Positions 1 to 7,349 of a DNA stretch of 20,043 nt are shown here, in pieces. Origin of the DNA: Akkermansiaceae bacterium UBA5020. GTDB taxonomy: Bacteria; Verrucomicrobiota; Verrucomicrobiia; Verrucomicrobiales; DEV007. The notes under the pieces were generated by a model. That model did not search any database, was not told the DNA's origin, and was given only the letters and a program-made list of their open reading frames with translations. The position numbers and the translations under genes were made by a program. The stretch covers positions 8,917 to 28,959 of the forward strand of contig DGXY01000073.1 in NCBI GenBank assembly GCA_002396885.1, in the 5' to 3' direction. Within the stretch, counting starts at the first letter, position 1, and the number at the start of each line of letters is the position of its first letter.

Positions 1-131
1 GCGACGCTTCCGACCGGACGTCCCTCGGCCCACGGTCGGAACGTTGGCACGTTCCGCTACGCTCGATCATCACGCCAACTGTAGCGGAAGCGGCGACGCT
101 TCCGACCGGGACGTCCCTCGGCCCACGGTCG
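1..131. repeat. Cluster of direct and inverted repeats (dispersed palindromic element)
   Basis: A 38-base unit at 1-38 recurs at 93-131 with one extra G. Several perfect inverted repeats are nested here: TTCCGACCG (8-16) with CGGTCGGAA (33-41); GGAACGT (38-44) with ACGTTCC (49-55); TTCCGCTAC (52-60) with GTAGCGGAA (81-89); and GGAAGC (86-91) with GCTTCC (98-103). No coding potential is convincing here. The arrangement resembles the short hairpin-forming intergenic repeats that occur in many copies in PVC-group genomes; that comparison is from memory. The element follows immediately downstream of a decayed gene and may continue beyond the left edge. Confidence 0.75.
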
Positions 132-179
132 TCTCGTAACCCGGCGACTGCTTCAAGGGCGTGCCCGAGGCGACCCTGT

Positions 180-360
180 CTCGTCCATTCGGATGCGGAT
201 CACACAGACAATAGGCGAGGAAAAAGGGGCGCTCGTCCGCTTGCCTCACGACGACTTCCGCCTCCTTCGCCACCGCCACGATATCCTTGCTCTCCGCCTT
301 CGATTCAAAATGGAGCGGATCCTTCTCCATTGGGGCCAGAGATTTTATCTCATCAAAGCC
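180..360 (-). pseudogene. Sulfatase remnant (internal fragment)
   Basis: The minus-strand frame from 360 down to about 180 reads like an internal piece of a type I sulfatase. Its clearest part is ERPFFLAYCLCDPHPNGRD, which resembles the PFFL...DPH segment of SGSH-like (heparan N-sulfatase) enzymes, preceded by a helix-like stretch ending in VVRQAD. The catalytic Cys/Ser-x-Pro-x-Arg motif is absent, as are the usual several hundred flanking residues. The frame is closed upstream by a stop at 361-363 and runs downstream into the repeat cluster. I read it as a decayed gene. It lies directly behind the acetyltransferase gene, whose last codons overlap its upstream edge. Sulfatase assignment rests on one motif and is moderate. 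Confidence 0.5.
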
Positions 361-1543
361 TCAAATAAACCCGGTTCCGATGCATCCACCAGACCACGAG
401 CCAGAAGATCACCGCCGGTAGCAGCGCTTCAACCACGGGACCCGCCGCTCCCGCGAAGACGAAGTCGGGCAAATGGATCTTCAGTTGAGTCAGGGTCCAG
501 CCCTTCGAAAGCTGGCCCATCAGATAGAGGGCGAGGGGATTGAGTCCCGCCACGACGAGAATCCAGACGCCGGGCTTCCAGCCCTTCACATCGATCACCC
601 CGTAAAAGAGCGCGAGCAGGGCCACGACGTAGGCTCCGCTGAAGAGCACCCACGAGGGCGTCCAGATCCGCTTCACAATGGGACACACGGTCATGCCGAG
701 GAGCACACCGACCCCCAGCATCACCACCGCGCCGAGGAGGAGCCGTTTCACCTTCGCCGCCGGTGCGACCTCCGGATTCCGCAGCAGTTCGCCGCAGATC
801 AGGCCGATCAGCATCGTGACAAAGGCCGGCACGAAGTTCAGCGTCGTGTAGCCGCCCGGATTGCCCTCGTAGACTTCGCTTCGCGGAAAGAGATTCAGGA
901 ACCATTGGTCGAAGACCGCCGCGAGATTCGTGTGGATGGACCAATGGGCGAAAAAGCCCGTCAGTTGCCCCGCACCACCCGCCGTCGCCTCCGCTGGAGC
1001 CGCCCCCAGCGGATACAGCGCAAAGATCAGCCAGGTCGCCGCCAGCACCGCCGCTCCCGCGATCACCTGGGTGCGGAGCGCGCGACCGGCGAGCAGGGCG
1101 AGAAAGGGATAGCCGAGTCCGATCTGCGAAAGCACGTTCGTGAAGATCCACTGCGTTTCTTTCGCCCGGGTCGAGGAAAGAAACACGCCCAGAAGGATGA
1201 GCAGGAGCGACCTCGTCCAGGCATGGGCCATGATGCGTCCGCGGCTTTCCCCGAGCGCGGCGCGTTTCGCGTAGGAGTAGGGCACCGCCACCCCGACGAT
1301 GAACATGAAGGCCGGCTGGATCATGTCCCAGAGGGCAAAACCGAAGAGGTGGAAATGACTCAGCCACTCCGGATGCGAGGTCTGGAAGCCGACCCATTTC
1401 AGAAAGGCCGAATCCGAGTCCTTCGCCAGCGTCGCGAGTCCGAAACCGTTCACCGCCAACAAAATCATCACGGCCCCGCGATAGGCATCGAGGGAAAGAA
1501 GGCGGGGTAGGGGAGCCGCCTGAGTTGCGTCGGGTTTGGCCAT
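353..1543 (-). CDS. HGSNAT/DUF5009-like membrane acyltransferase
   Basis: Predicted inner-membrane protein of 396 residues. It starts with the family's characteristic N-terminal motif RLLSLDAYRG followed at once by the first membrane helix. A second hallmark, FMFIVGVAVPYSYAKRAALG, lies near residues 78-98. About ten hydrophobic segments follow up to a C-terminal IFWLVVWWMHRNR helix. This is the architecture of the heparan-alpha-glucosaminide N-acetyltransferase-like family (DUF1624/DUF5009, NagX-like), whose members move acetyl groups across a membrane onto amino sugars; the bacterial substrate is generally unproven. The ATG at 1543 gives the expected short N-terminal tail before helix 1; no clear ribosome-binding site precedes it. 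The gene is followed by a sulfatase remnant, which would fit glycosaminoglycan or amino-sugar metabolism, but that link is inferred. Confidence 0.85.
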   Translation of the reverse strand: MAKPDATQAAPLPRLLSLDAYRGAVMILLAVNGFGLATLAKDSDSAFLKWVGFQTSHPEWLSHFHLFGFALWDMIQPAFMFIVGVAVPYSYAKRAALGESRGRIMAHAWTRSLLLILLGVFLSSTRAKETQWIFTNVLSQIGLGYPFLALLAGRALRTQVIAGAAVLAATWLIFALYPLGAAPAEATAGGAGQLTGFFAHWSIHTNLAAVFDQWFLNLFPRSEVYEGNPGGYTTLNFVPAFVTMLIGLICGELLRNPEVAPAAKVKRLLLGAVVMLGVGVLLGMTVCPIVKRIWTPSWVLFSGAYVVALLALFYGVIDVKGWKPGVWILVVAGLNPLALYLMGQLSKGWTLTQLKIHLPDFVFAGAAGPVVEALLPAVIFWLVVWWMHRNRVYLRL

Positions 1544-1687
1544 GGGTCAAGAGGATGGGATCGTTAATTCTACCCTCTTGGGTCGACGGGAGGGAAGGGG
1601 ATTTTTAGGTGGGATCGCGGGAGGGGGCAGGAGCGCGCTTCACGATTCCCCGGTTGCACGCCTCCCATCTTCTCGCTACGCTCCAGT

Positions 1688-1767
<80 letters not shown>

Positions 1768-1820
1768 CCGTTCATTTTCGAAAAGTTATGAAGTAGCCCG
1801 TTGCGATTGAGGTGGTGATG

Positions 1821-2123
1821 ATGGATCCGGACGATGAATCGAAGCTGATCCTCGCGTGCGGGAAGAACAAAAACGGGAAGCCCTTCGAGGAGATCGGCGT
1901 GGTCTACGACGAGGACGCGGGGGTCTACCGGATCGATGGCGACTTTGATGCGGAACGCTACCGCGAGGCGATCGGCGCCGATGGGAAAATCAAAGATCGG
2001 GCCCGTCCGCGGGTCTCAAAAAGATCCCTCACGGGAGTGCCCAGGGCAGGCCGGATTCATGGACGGGGAATCAGGGGGCTCACCCACCGGTGGCGGCCGC
2101 AACGATTCCTGCGACCACCGTGA
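1821..2123 (+). CDS. Small hypothetical protein, possibly the tail of a RecA-like AAA ATPase
   Basis: A 100-residue ORF with a good ribosome-binding site (GAGGTG at 1809-1814) before the ATG at 1821; an ATG at 1818 and GTGs at 1812 and 1815 are alternatives. The first 55 or so residues look like real protein: acidic, with the pattern LILACGKNKNGKPFEEIGVV followed by an IDGDFDAERYREA stretch. This faintly recalls the C-terminal end of RecA-like replicative ATPases of phages and plasmids; the resemblance is remembered, not searched. After about residue 60 the composition becomes Arg/Pro/Gly-rich and protein-like signal is lost, suggesting a frameshift or an eroded end. The last 44 bases overlap the 3' end of the convergent EF-hand gene. 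It begins 54 bases after a tRNA, a common integration site for mobile DNA. Confidence 0.4.
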   Translation: MDPDDESKLILACGKNKNGKPFEEIGVVYDEDAGVYRIDGDFDAERYREAIGADGKIKDRARPRVSKRSLTGVPRAGRIHGRGIRGLTHRWRPQRFLRPP

Positions 2124-2745
2124 AATTGACCCGGGAGGGGGAGTAGTCCTTCGTCACCATGAGCGGTTCCCCGTCGATGCTGATGACCCGGTGGCGGCGG
2201 TCTTCGATGTCGGCGAGGACCCCGGCCGCTTCGAGCGGCAGCCCGACATAGCGGGAGTAGTCGGGGAGGCGCCACTCTCCGAGATCGATGACCCCGTTCC
2301 CGTCGCCGTCCCTCTCGTCGAACCAGTTCTGGATCTCGAAGTTGCCCAGATTGTTGCTGGTTTCCAATTCCACGGAGGTCACCTTGCCGTCGGAATTGGC
2401 ATCGAGGTGGGCGAAGCTGCGTTTCGCCCGGTCGACCGGGGCCGAGGCCCCAGAGGGCAAACGGCGGCCGAGGGCGAGGGCGAACTCGGAGAAGGAGACC
2501 GCCCCGTTGCGGTTGCGGTCGATTTTCAAGAACGGGCGCGGGAGGCGGAGCACGGGGGCGGAGACGCGCCATTCGATCGGGCTGAGCAAGCCGTTTCCGT
2601 CTGTGTCGCGGGACTGGAACAACGCGGATAGTTTCGCCACCATGCCCGCGGAGGCGATTGGCAAGGGATTGGCCGCGGAGCCAACGTTGAGGGAGGAGGC
2701 GAAAAGGAAAAGACCGAACGCGAAGGGGCGGCAACGGAGAGTCAT
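2080..2745 (-). CDS. Secreted EF-hand protein with peptidase-inhibitor I78-like tail
   Basis: A 221-residue exported protein. Residues 1-25 form a signal peptide (basic start, FAFGLFLFASSLNVGSA, likely cut near AAN). Four canonical 12-residue EF-hand loops follow at about 47-58 (DTDGNGLLSPIE), 76-87 (DRNRNGAVSFSE), 115-126 (DANSDGKVTSVE) and 146-157 (DGDGNGVIDLGE); all have Asp at position 1 and Glu at 12, so calcium binding is likely. Residues 167-221 resemble the potato-inhibitor-like I78 family, with a GLPLEAAGVLAD helix and the VTKDYSPSRVNF...VAG strand pair. The ATG at 2745 is chosen because it puts the signal peptide at the N-terminus; an in-frame TTG at 2781 would bury it. A periplasmic or extracellular calcium-dependent role, perhaps in protease control, is inferred. 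Confidence 0.8.
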   Translation of the reverse strand: MTLRCRPFAFGLFLFASSLNVGSAANPLPIASAGMVAKLSALFQSRDTDGNGLLSPIEWRVSAPVLRLPRPFLKIDRNRNGAVSFSEFALALGRRLPSGASAPVDRAKRSFAHLDANSDGKVTSVELETSNNLGNFEIQNWFDERDGDGNGVIDLGEWRLPDYSRYVGLPLEAAGVLADIEDRRHRVISIDGEPLMVTKDYSPSRVNFTVVAGIVAAATGG

Positions 2746-2844
2746 GGGGGAAGAATAACGAGGCGCGTAATTGGGGGGCAAGCAGAAAAGGCGGTCGGCC
2801 CGATTTCACGAATGGCGCAGGCGTCCAAGCACTGAACCGCCTCA

Positions 2845-3411
2845 CTAGCGGGACGGAAAGATTCCTTGCAGGGCGATGATGAAATTAATCCCCAGGTAGG
2901 GCTGGAGGTTGTCCTTTTCCACATCGGGCGTCGCAGGCGTGGCCGCTGGTGTGCTAACCGGGGGGCCTGAAACGAAGTTGGCTCGAAAGGGTGGTTTTGT
3001 GGGGGTCAATATCTTCACCTTGCTTGGCTGATTCGGTGTGGGCGGAGTCGGGGGCGTCGGGGCCGGGAGGATCGTTTCGTCTCCGCCTGCCTCTCCAATC
3101 GCTCGGCTCGTCAGCCCCGGGCCGGTGCCGGGGTGGAGTGGGACCCGTCCGCGGAGATCGGGAAGGGCAAAGTTGGTCGTCCCGTTCCCCCCAAACTGGG
3201 TTCCTAGAATGGAGAAGAGAGCGGCGTTTTGTGCGATCGGCAGGAGCTGCCCGTCGCAAAAGGCCCACCCCTGAGGGGCGAAGTTCCCCGCGAACATTCG
3301 AATTTCGCCGATGAAGGCGTCCTGTGCCCCGGCTCTGGAGGGAGCGCCGAGGAGGATGGAGAAAGCGAGGGCGACAAGGGCGAGCAGCGTGGGTTTCATC
3401 TTCATCCCCAT
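2845..3411 (-). CDS. Secreted phage tail-collar domain protein (MdpB-like)
   Basis: A 188-residue protein. Residues 1-30 are a signal peptide (MKPTLLALVALAFSILLGAP, then an AGAQ cleavage region). A tail-collar domain follows: the opening FIGEIRMFAGNFAPQGWAFC, then DGQLLPI, LGTQFGGNGTTNFALPDLRG and R-P-LHPGTGPG. The domain is interrupted by a Pro/Thr-rich segment around 120-140 and closes with the family's usual ending LQPYLGINFIIALQGIFPSR. Such proteins derive from short-tail-fibre or collar proteins but are common outside prophages in environmental bacteria (microcystin-dependent-protein type), where the role is unknown. No other phage gene is nearby and the signal peptide argues for a cell-surface protein. 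In-frame ATGs at 3405 and 3399 are possible alternative starts. Confidence 0.85.
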   Translation of the reverse strand: MGMKMKPTLLALVALAFSILLGAPSRAGAQDAFIGEIRMFAGNFAPQGWAFCDGQLLPIAQNAALFSILGTQFGGNGTTNFALPDLRGRVPLHPGTGPGLTSRAIGEAGGDETILPAPTPPTPPTPNQPSKVKILTPTKPPFRANFVSGPPVSTPAATPATPDVEKDNLQPYLGINFIIALQGIFPSR

Positions 3412-3543
3412 TTTTCTATCAAAAATCGCCCCGCGTTCAAGCGTGAAGATCGCGACGAGGTAGCAGAGGTTTCGTCAAAAAGGGATCTTCGCCAAGCGGT
3501 GGCAAGGTCTCACCTCTCTCCATTCTATCTCCTGTCCCGCGCC

Positions 3544-4035
3544 TCACAGACGATAGACCCTAGGCTCCTTCTCTTTTTCCGCGAGCCGCGCTGAGGTGTC
3601 AGCAAGACGGCGGGCGAGTTGGCCGGCAAGAAATCGGAAGGCAGTGGCCTCGCCACGGAGGCGCCGCATCGGGTCGAGCGATTCGGCAAAGCCCGGGCGC
3701 ACTTTCAGAAGGAGCGCCGCCGAGACAGCTTCCACGGTGGCGCTGCGCGGCTCTCGGTCGAGGAGACTGCGCTCGCCGATGATCTCCCCGGGCTCGCGAA
3801 TCGCAGCGATGGTCTCCCCGCCCTTGATAACGATCAGTTGCCCGCGCAGGAGAATGTAGAAGGCGGCACTCGGGTCCCCCTCGCATAGGATTCTATCGCC
3901 GGGCAAACACTCGAGGAGGGTCGCATCCTCAAGTAGTTCATCAAGTCCGGCCCCCTCCAGAGCGGCAAGGCTGGGGATGGAGAGGAGGGAACGAGGCAGT
4001 CGCCCACGTTCGTGTAAATAGGGAATTTCACGCAT
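3544..4035 (-). CDS. Cyclic nucleotide-binding domain protein
   Basis: A 163-residue cytoplasmic protein with one cNMP-binding (Crp/PKA-type) domain at about 35-125: ATLLECLPGDRILCEGDPSAAFYILLRGQL, then the phosphate-binding cassette GEIIGERSLLDREPRSATVE with the Gly-Glu pair and Arg-Ser-Ala that normally hold the cyclic phosphate. No helix-turn-helix follows; the C-terminus is a charged helix ending RLADTSARLAEKEKEP. It is therefore a sensor or adaptor, not a Crp-type transcription factor. An adenylate cyclase is encoded about 12 kb away (15430-16530) and could supply its ligand; that link is inferred. The start ATG at 4035 has no ribosome-binding site on its own strand, while the opposite strand at this point carries a strong one. 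Confidence 0.85.
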   Translation of the reverse strand: MREIPYLHERGRLPRSLLSIPSLAALEGAGLDELLEDATLLECLPGDRILCEGDPSAAFYILLRGQLIVIKGGETIAAIREPGEIIGERSLLDREPRSATVEAVSAALLLKVRPGFAESLDPMRRLRGEATAFRFLAGQLARRLADTSARLAEKEKEPRVYRL

Positions 4036-4041
4036 AGGAGG
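4036..4041 (+). promoter_or_regulatory. Perfect Shine-Dalgarno sequence on the plus strand
   Basis: AGGAGG lies exactly six bases before an ATG at 4048, optimal spacing for ribosome binding. It is the strongest such site I saw in the window and points away from the neighbouring minus-strand gene, whose start codon abuts it. It may serve the small ORF beginning at 4048. Confidence 0.45.
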
Positions 4042-4047
4042 TCGATC

Positions 4048-4191
4048 ATGACAGAGAGCTCAGTGCCTGACAACGAAGATCTCATTTGGGAAACGGGCCT
4101 TCGCCTGGCTTCCCTAGGGCGCTGCGTGCTTGCCCTCACACGGCCGATACCACCACCCGCTGCTCCTCGGGCTCCCTTTTGCGGCGCTTGA
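4048..4191 (+). CDS. Candidate small ORF with strong ribosome-binding site
   Basis: A 47-residue ORF begins at ATG 4048 behind AGGAGG and ends at TGA 4189-4191. Its N-terminal half (MTESSVPDNEDLIWETGLRL) reads as a plausible acidic amphipathic start; the C-terminal part is Pro/Ala-rich (TRPIPPPAAPRAPFCGA). It is divergent from the cyclic-nucleotide-binding gene and its last 56 bases overlap, on the opposite strand, the 3' end of the hypothetical gene at 4136-4465. I recognise no family. It could be a genuine small protein or a chance frame behind a chance AGGAGG; only the initiation signal supports it. Confidence 0.3.
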   Translation: MTESSVPDNEDLIWETGLRLASLGRCVLALTRPIPPPAAPRAPFCGA

Positions 4192-4465
4192 TTGGCACAT
4201 GGCCCTTGAGGCTGTCGACCTTGCGGAAGCGGCTGGAATTCCACGGGATCTCTTTCTGGAGATAAAAAACCCGTAAGCCGGTGATGAGCAGTCCCAGCCC
4301 AGAGTTCGCCGAGGGAACCGCCGCGACATGATAAACCACGTCCTGGCGCAGAACACCATCGGGCATATGGTAATCCTCACGCTTTGACCCAGCGGCGGGT
4401 TGAATGGGCCAAGAGAGATCCGTGTTGACGCAGACGACTTTGTCTCCTGCTTGAAAGGTTTCCAT
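4136..4465 (-). CDS. Small hypothetical protein
   Basis: A 109-residue cytoplasmic protein with no signal peptide or membrane segment. The opening METFQAGDKVVCVNTDLSWP, the middle DVVYHVAAVPSAN, the GLLITG segment and the SSRFRKVD stretch form a beta-rich pattern that I associate with small conserved hypothetical proteins of bacteria and phages, in which a short strand-rich domain ends in an RFR motif. The C-terminus is strongly basic then Val-rich (KRRKREPEEQ). I cannot assign a function. The start ATG at 4465 has no good ribosome-binding site. It is flanked by a 388-base stretch upstream with little content. Confidence 0.65.
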   Translation of the reverse strand: METFQAGDKVVCVNTDLSWPIQPAAGSKREDYHMPDGVLRQDVVYHVAAVPSANSGLGLLITGLRVFYLQKEIPWNSSRFRKVDSLKGHVPIKRRKREPEEQRVVVSAV

Positions 4466-4853
4466 AGCTCGAGGATGGGGAAATACTGGTTTGTGATCGT
4501 GGGTGGAATGGGGGATTGATTTCCCTACAAAGGGTGGGAAATCTACACCCCTGTGCTAGCGCCGAAGGAGGCCTGCGGGGGCCTTGTGCCTTACTTTTAA
4601 CGGTTTCCTTTCTCAACCCCTCGGCTTTGACGCTTCCCTCCTGCCCGGTGGGCAGGCTACCTTCGTTTGACTCTGGTTCTTCCCACCGAAGGCCCGGGGA
4701 CGGTGGGGGGGCATGGCAACTGACGGTCTCAGTGGAGTCTTATTCGACCCGTCTCGAAGCGTCAAGGTTTTCCGATGGGTAAGCTCCCTTTCCAGTTCAG
4801 CCTGCACCGGGTCGAGGCGGACGGTAGCCGACATCACAAACTCTTTCTGGACG
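4466..4853. other. Gene-poor stretch with one hairpin and a doubtful small frame
   Basis: No convincing gene is visible. A perfect hairpin, CCTGCCC-GGT-GGGCAGG, lies at 4640-4656; no T-run follows on either strand, so it is not a standard terminator. On the minus strand a 73-codon frame starts at ATG 4834 behind an AAAGAG motif, begins MSATVRLDPVQAELERELTH and soon loses protein-like composition; it ends at 4613. It could be a gene scrap. Otherwise I see only the upstream region of the small gene ending at 4465. Confidence 0.4.
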
Positions 4854-6362
4854 TTAGCGGGGCGGATCCAACGCGATCTCTCGCCCAGACCTTGATCCGC
4901 TGCGTCCGATGAAGTCATCAAAACGCTCCGCAAGATCGAACAACTCCTCTCGCTTCACCAAACCCTCGACCCACTCTGCGGGAATGGCGCCTTCTCCGTG
5001 CAAGATCCCCGCTAGGCCACCGGCGACACAGCCGGTCGTGTCGGTGTCGTCGCCGAGGTTGACGGCGTGGAGGACGGCGGCGGCGAAGTCGTCATGCTGC
5101 GCGTTGACCCAGAGGGCGGCCTCGAGGGTGTCGATGACGTGGCCGGTGGAGCGGATCGTTTCCTCGGCGCGGGCGAAGAGGCGGTCGGGGTGGAGGGCGT
5201 CGAAGCGAGGGCGCTCCGCAGGCGAGAAGATCCAGCGATGATCGAGAATTTCCCAAGCGAAGGTGGTGGCTTCTGCAATCGAGCCTCCATGGAGGAGCTC
5301 GCTGGCGACGAGGCAATAGAAGGCGCAACAAAAGCGTGACCGTTCGTGCGCGTGAGTGAGGGACGAAATCTCGGAGGCTTTGACGATGAGATCGGGATCA
5401 TCGGCGTAGGCGAGGGCAATGGGGAGGATGCGCATGAGCGACCCATTGCCGTTGGAGCTTTCCGAGGTGCCGCCGCATTCCAACGGGGGAGTGCCGGAAC
5501 GGGCGCGGGTCAGAGCCTCGCGGGTGGCATTGCCGATGTCGAAGACAACGCCGTGCGGAGTGTGACGGGCTTGGTCCAACCAGAGGCCGAATTGGTGCAT
5601 CACCGCGGTCGGGTCGTAGCCGCCGGATTCGATCAAACCGGTCATGGTCGCGAGGATCATGGAGGTGTCGTCGGACCAGGTTCCGGCGGGCTGATGGTGG
5701 GTGCCGAAGGCACGCATTCCCGTGACGGGATCGGTCTGGCGGGCGGTGCGGCCCTGGAACTCGACCGGAACACCGAGGGCATCCCCGATGGCCGCCCCGA
5801 GGAGGGCGCCGCGGATGCCCGCGGCGGGAACCGTCGCCGCGGGATTCCATTCGCGGACGTAGTGGCGTTGCGGGTCGGTCTCGGGGCTCTCAGAGGCGGA
5901 TTTGGCGCAGGCCTGCCAGCGCGCGGACAGGACCGAGAGGGCCTCGTCGCCACGATGGCCGAAGAGTTCGTTAAGGACACAGCCAGCCACGGTGCCGGTG
6001 CGGCCGCGTCCACCCCAGCAATGGAGGTAGAGGGTGCGGCCCCGGTGGCGTTCGCGCCGGATGGCGCGGAGGATGTCGCGCATCTCCTGCGTCCGCCGGG
6101 GCACCGAGACGTCGCGGATGGGATGGCGGAGAAAGGTGAGCTCACCGGGATCGATGCCGAGCGAGGTGGCGGTGGCCAGGGCGATGTCTCGGTAGGGTTT
6201 CAATTCGCCTTCCTCTGTGAGATCGAGAAAGACGCGAACTCCGGCCTGAAGGATTGCGGTCATGCCCCCGTGCCCCCCGAGGTCGTCGAAGTCGCGCGGG
6301 TATTCACCGCAGAGGATGCGTCCCGGCTCGAGCCAGTAGGAGTTGGGAAAGGGTGGGGTCAT
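4854..6362 (-). CDS. Tyrosine/dual-specificity phosphatase fused to ADP-ribosylglycohydrolase
   Basis: A 502-residue two-enzyme fusion. Residues 1-175 are a protein-tyrosine/dual-specificity phosphatase-like domain with the Cys-x5-Arg loop HCWGGRGRTG (Cys115, Arg121) and a possible general acid Asp84 in the IRDVSVP loop. Residues 184-490 are an ADP-ribosylglycohydrolase (DraG/ARH fold): GALLGAAIGDALGVPVEF, the metal-binding GTWSDDTSM (Asp231, Asp232, Thr233), SLTHAHERS, and the second metal site LGDDTDTTGCVAGGLAGI near 440. Both catalytic sets look intact. The second domain should remove ADP-ribose from protein, nucleic acid or a small molecule; the first could act on phosphorylated protein or on the product. 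It stands alone, 170 bases downstream of the ABC ATPase gene. ATG 6362 begins directly at the phosphatase domain. Confidence 0.9.
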   Translation of the reverse strand: MTPPFPNSYWLEPGRILCGEYPRDFDDLGGHGGMTAILQAGVRVFLDLTEEGELKPYRDIALATATSLGIDPGELTFLRHPIRDVSVPRRTQEMRDILRAIRRERHRGRTLYLHCWGGRGRTGTVAGCVLNELFGHRGDEALSVLSARWQACAKSASESPETDPQRHYVREWNPAATVPAAGIRGALLGAAIGDALGVPVEFQGRTARQTDPVTGMRAFGTHHQPAGTWSDDTSMILATMTGLIESGGYDPTAVMHQFGLWLDQARHTPHGVVFDIGNATREALTRARSGTPPLECGGTSESSNGNGSLMRILPIALAYADDPDLIVKASEISSLTHAHERSRFCCAFYCLVASELLHGGSIAEATTFAWEILDHRWIFSPAERPRFDALHPDRLFARAEETIRSTGHVIDTLEAALWVNAQHDDFAAAVLHAVNLGDDTDTTGCVAGGLAGILHGEGAIPAEWVEGLVKREELFDLAERFDDFIGRSGSRSGREIALDPPR

Positions 6363-6532
6363 GGAGTTGGTTCGTGGTCAATGATGGGATGCCAGCGTCG
6401 CGCCGAGACGAGGCGGTGCGAGCCAGTCGCAACCAAGTCTTCGGTGGGAACATCGATGTCTCTTCCAACGTTGGCCCCAACTCCGGTAAAGTCGATCCTC
6501 AATCGGCAGCAGTGCCCGGCACCGCTGGTTCC

Positions 6533-7345
6533 TCAGATGTAGGTGTTCCGCAGCATGTCCGCGACTCCGGCGTCCAACTGCTCGCGGCGACGCACGGCAT
6601 CGAAGCGGTTCAGGAGATCCTCGGGCCGCACGCGTGCCCGCTCCGCTCCGCGAAGATCATGGAGGACCTGCCCGCGGTGCATCATGATGATGCGGTCGCC
6701 GAGATGGACGGCCTGCTGCATCGAATGCGTCACCATCAGGGTGGTGAGATTGTCGCGCTGGATGATCTCGTGGGTGAGCCGGATGACCTGGTCGGCGCTC
6801 TTCGGGTCGAGCGCCGCGGTGTGTTCGTCCAGCAACAAGAGGTCGGGCTTGAGCCACGAGGCCATGAGCAACGTGAGGGCTTGGCGCTGGCCGCCGGAGA
6901 GGCTGCCGATGGCGTTGTCGATGCGGTCCTCCAGACCCATGTTGAGGGATCGGATCCGGTCGCGGATCTGCTCGCGGAGTTTGGGATTGAGCGCCCAGCC
7001 GAGACCACGGGGCTGCCCGCGGCGGGCGGCCAGGGCGAGATTCTCGGCGATCGTCATGGCGGGTGCGGTGCCGCTGAAGGGGTTCTGGAAGACGCGACCG
7101 ATGAGGCGCGCCCGTCGGTGTTCCGTGTGCCGGGTGATGTTTTGGTTCGCCAGCGTGATTTGGCCGGAATCGACCAGGAAGGTACCGGCCACGGCGTTGA
7201 GCAGGGTCGATTTTCCGCTGCCGTTGGTGCCGATGATGATCAGGAACGAGCCGCGTTCCAGCGTGAGCGTCACCCCGCGCAGGGCCCGGACTTCGTTGGG
7301 AGTGCCCGGGTTGAATGTCTTGATGAGATTCTGGAGTTCGAGCAT
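6533..7345 (-). CDS. ABC transporter ATPase, TrpXYZ-like (ABC_sub_bind-associated) system
   Basis: A 270-residue ATP-binding subunit with all motors: Walker A GTNGSGKST at 39-47, Q-loop FQNPFSG, signature LSGGQRQAL, Walker B LLLLDEHTAALDP and switch His in MVTHS. The sequence style, with the QNPFSGTAPAMTIAENLALA segment, matches the ATPase of the uncharacterised import systems whose binding protein is ABC_sub_bind (COG1101 type), proposed in some Gram-positives to import aromatic amino acids. It is the last gene of a tight operon: its ATG at 7345 lies four bases after the permease stop. The C-terminal extension after the H-loop, with RVRPEDLLNRFDAVRR, is short and ordinary. Substrate is unknown. 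Confidence 0.92.
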   Translation of the reverse strand: MLELQNLIKTFNPGTPNEVRALRGVTLTLERGSFLIIIGTNGSGKSTLLNAVAGTFLVDSGQITLANQNITRHTEHRRARLIGRVFQNPFSGTAPAMTIAENLALAARRGQPRGLGWALNPKLREQIRDRIRSLNMGLEDRIDNAIGSLSGGQRQALTLLMASWLKPDLLLLDEHTAALDPKSADQVIRLTHEIIQRDNLTTLMVTHSMQQAVHLGDRIIMMHRGQVLHDLRGAERARVRPEDLLNRFDAVRRREQLDAGVADMLRNTYI

Positions 7346-7349
7346 GGCT

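Noticed and set aside
1..131. CRISPR array
   Set aside because: Only two repeat units, with no regular spacers and no cas genes; the structure is nested palindromes.
2845..3411. Tail-collar gene as evidence of a prophage
   Set aside because: It has a signal peptide and no other phage structural, lysis or integration genes are near it; stand-alone secreted versions are common.
4640..4656. Hairpin as a rho-independent terminator
   Set aside because: The 7-base stem is perfect but there is no T-run after it on either strand.
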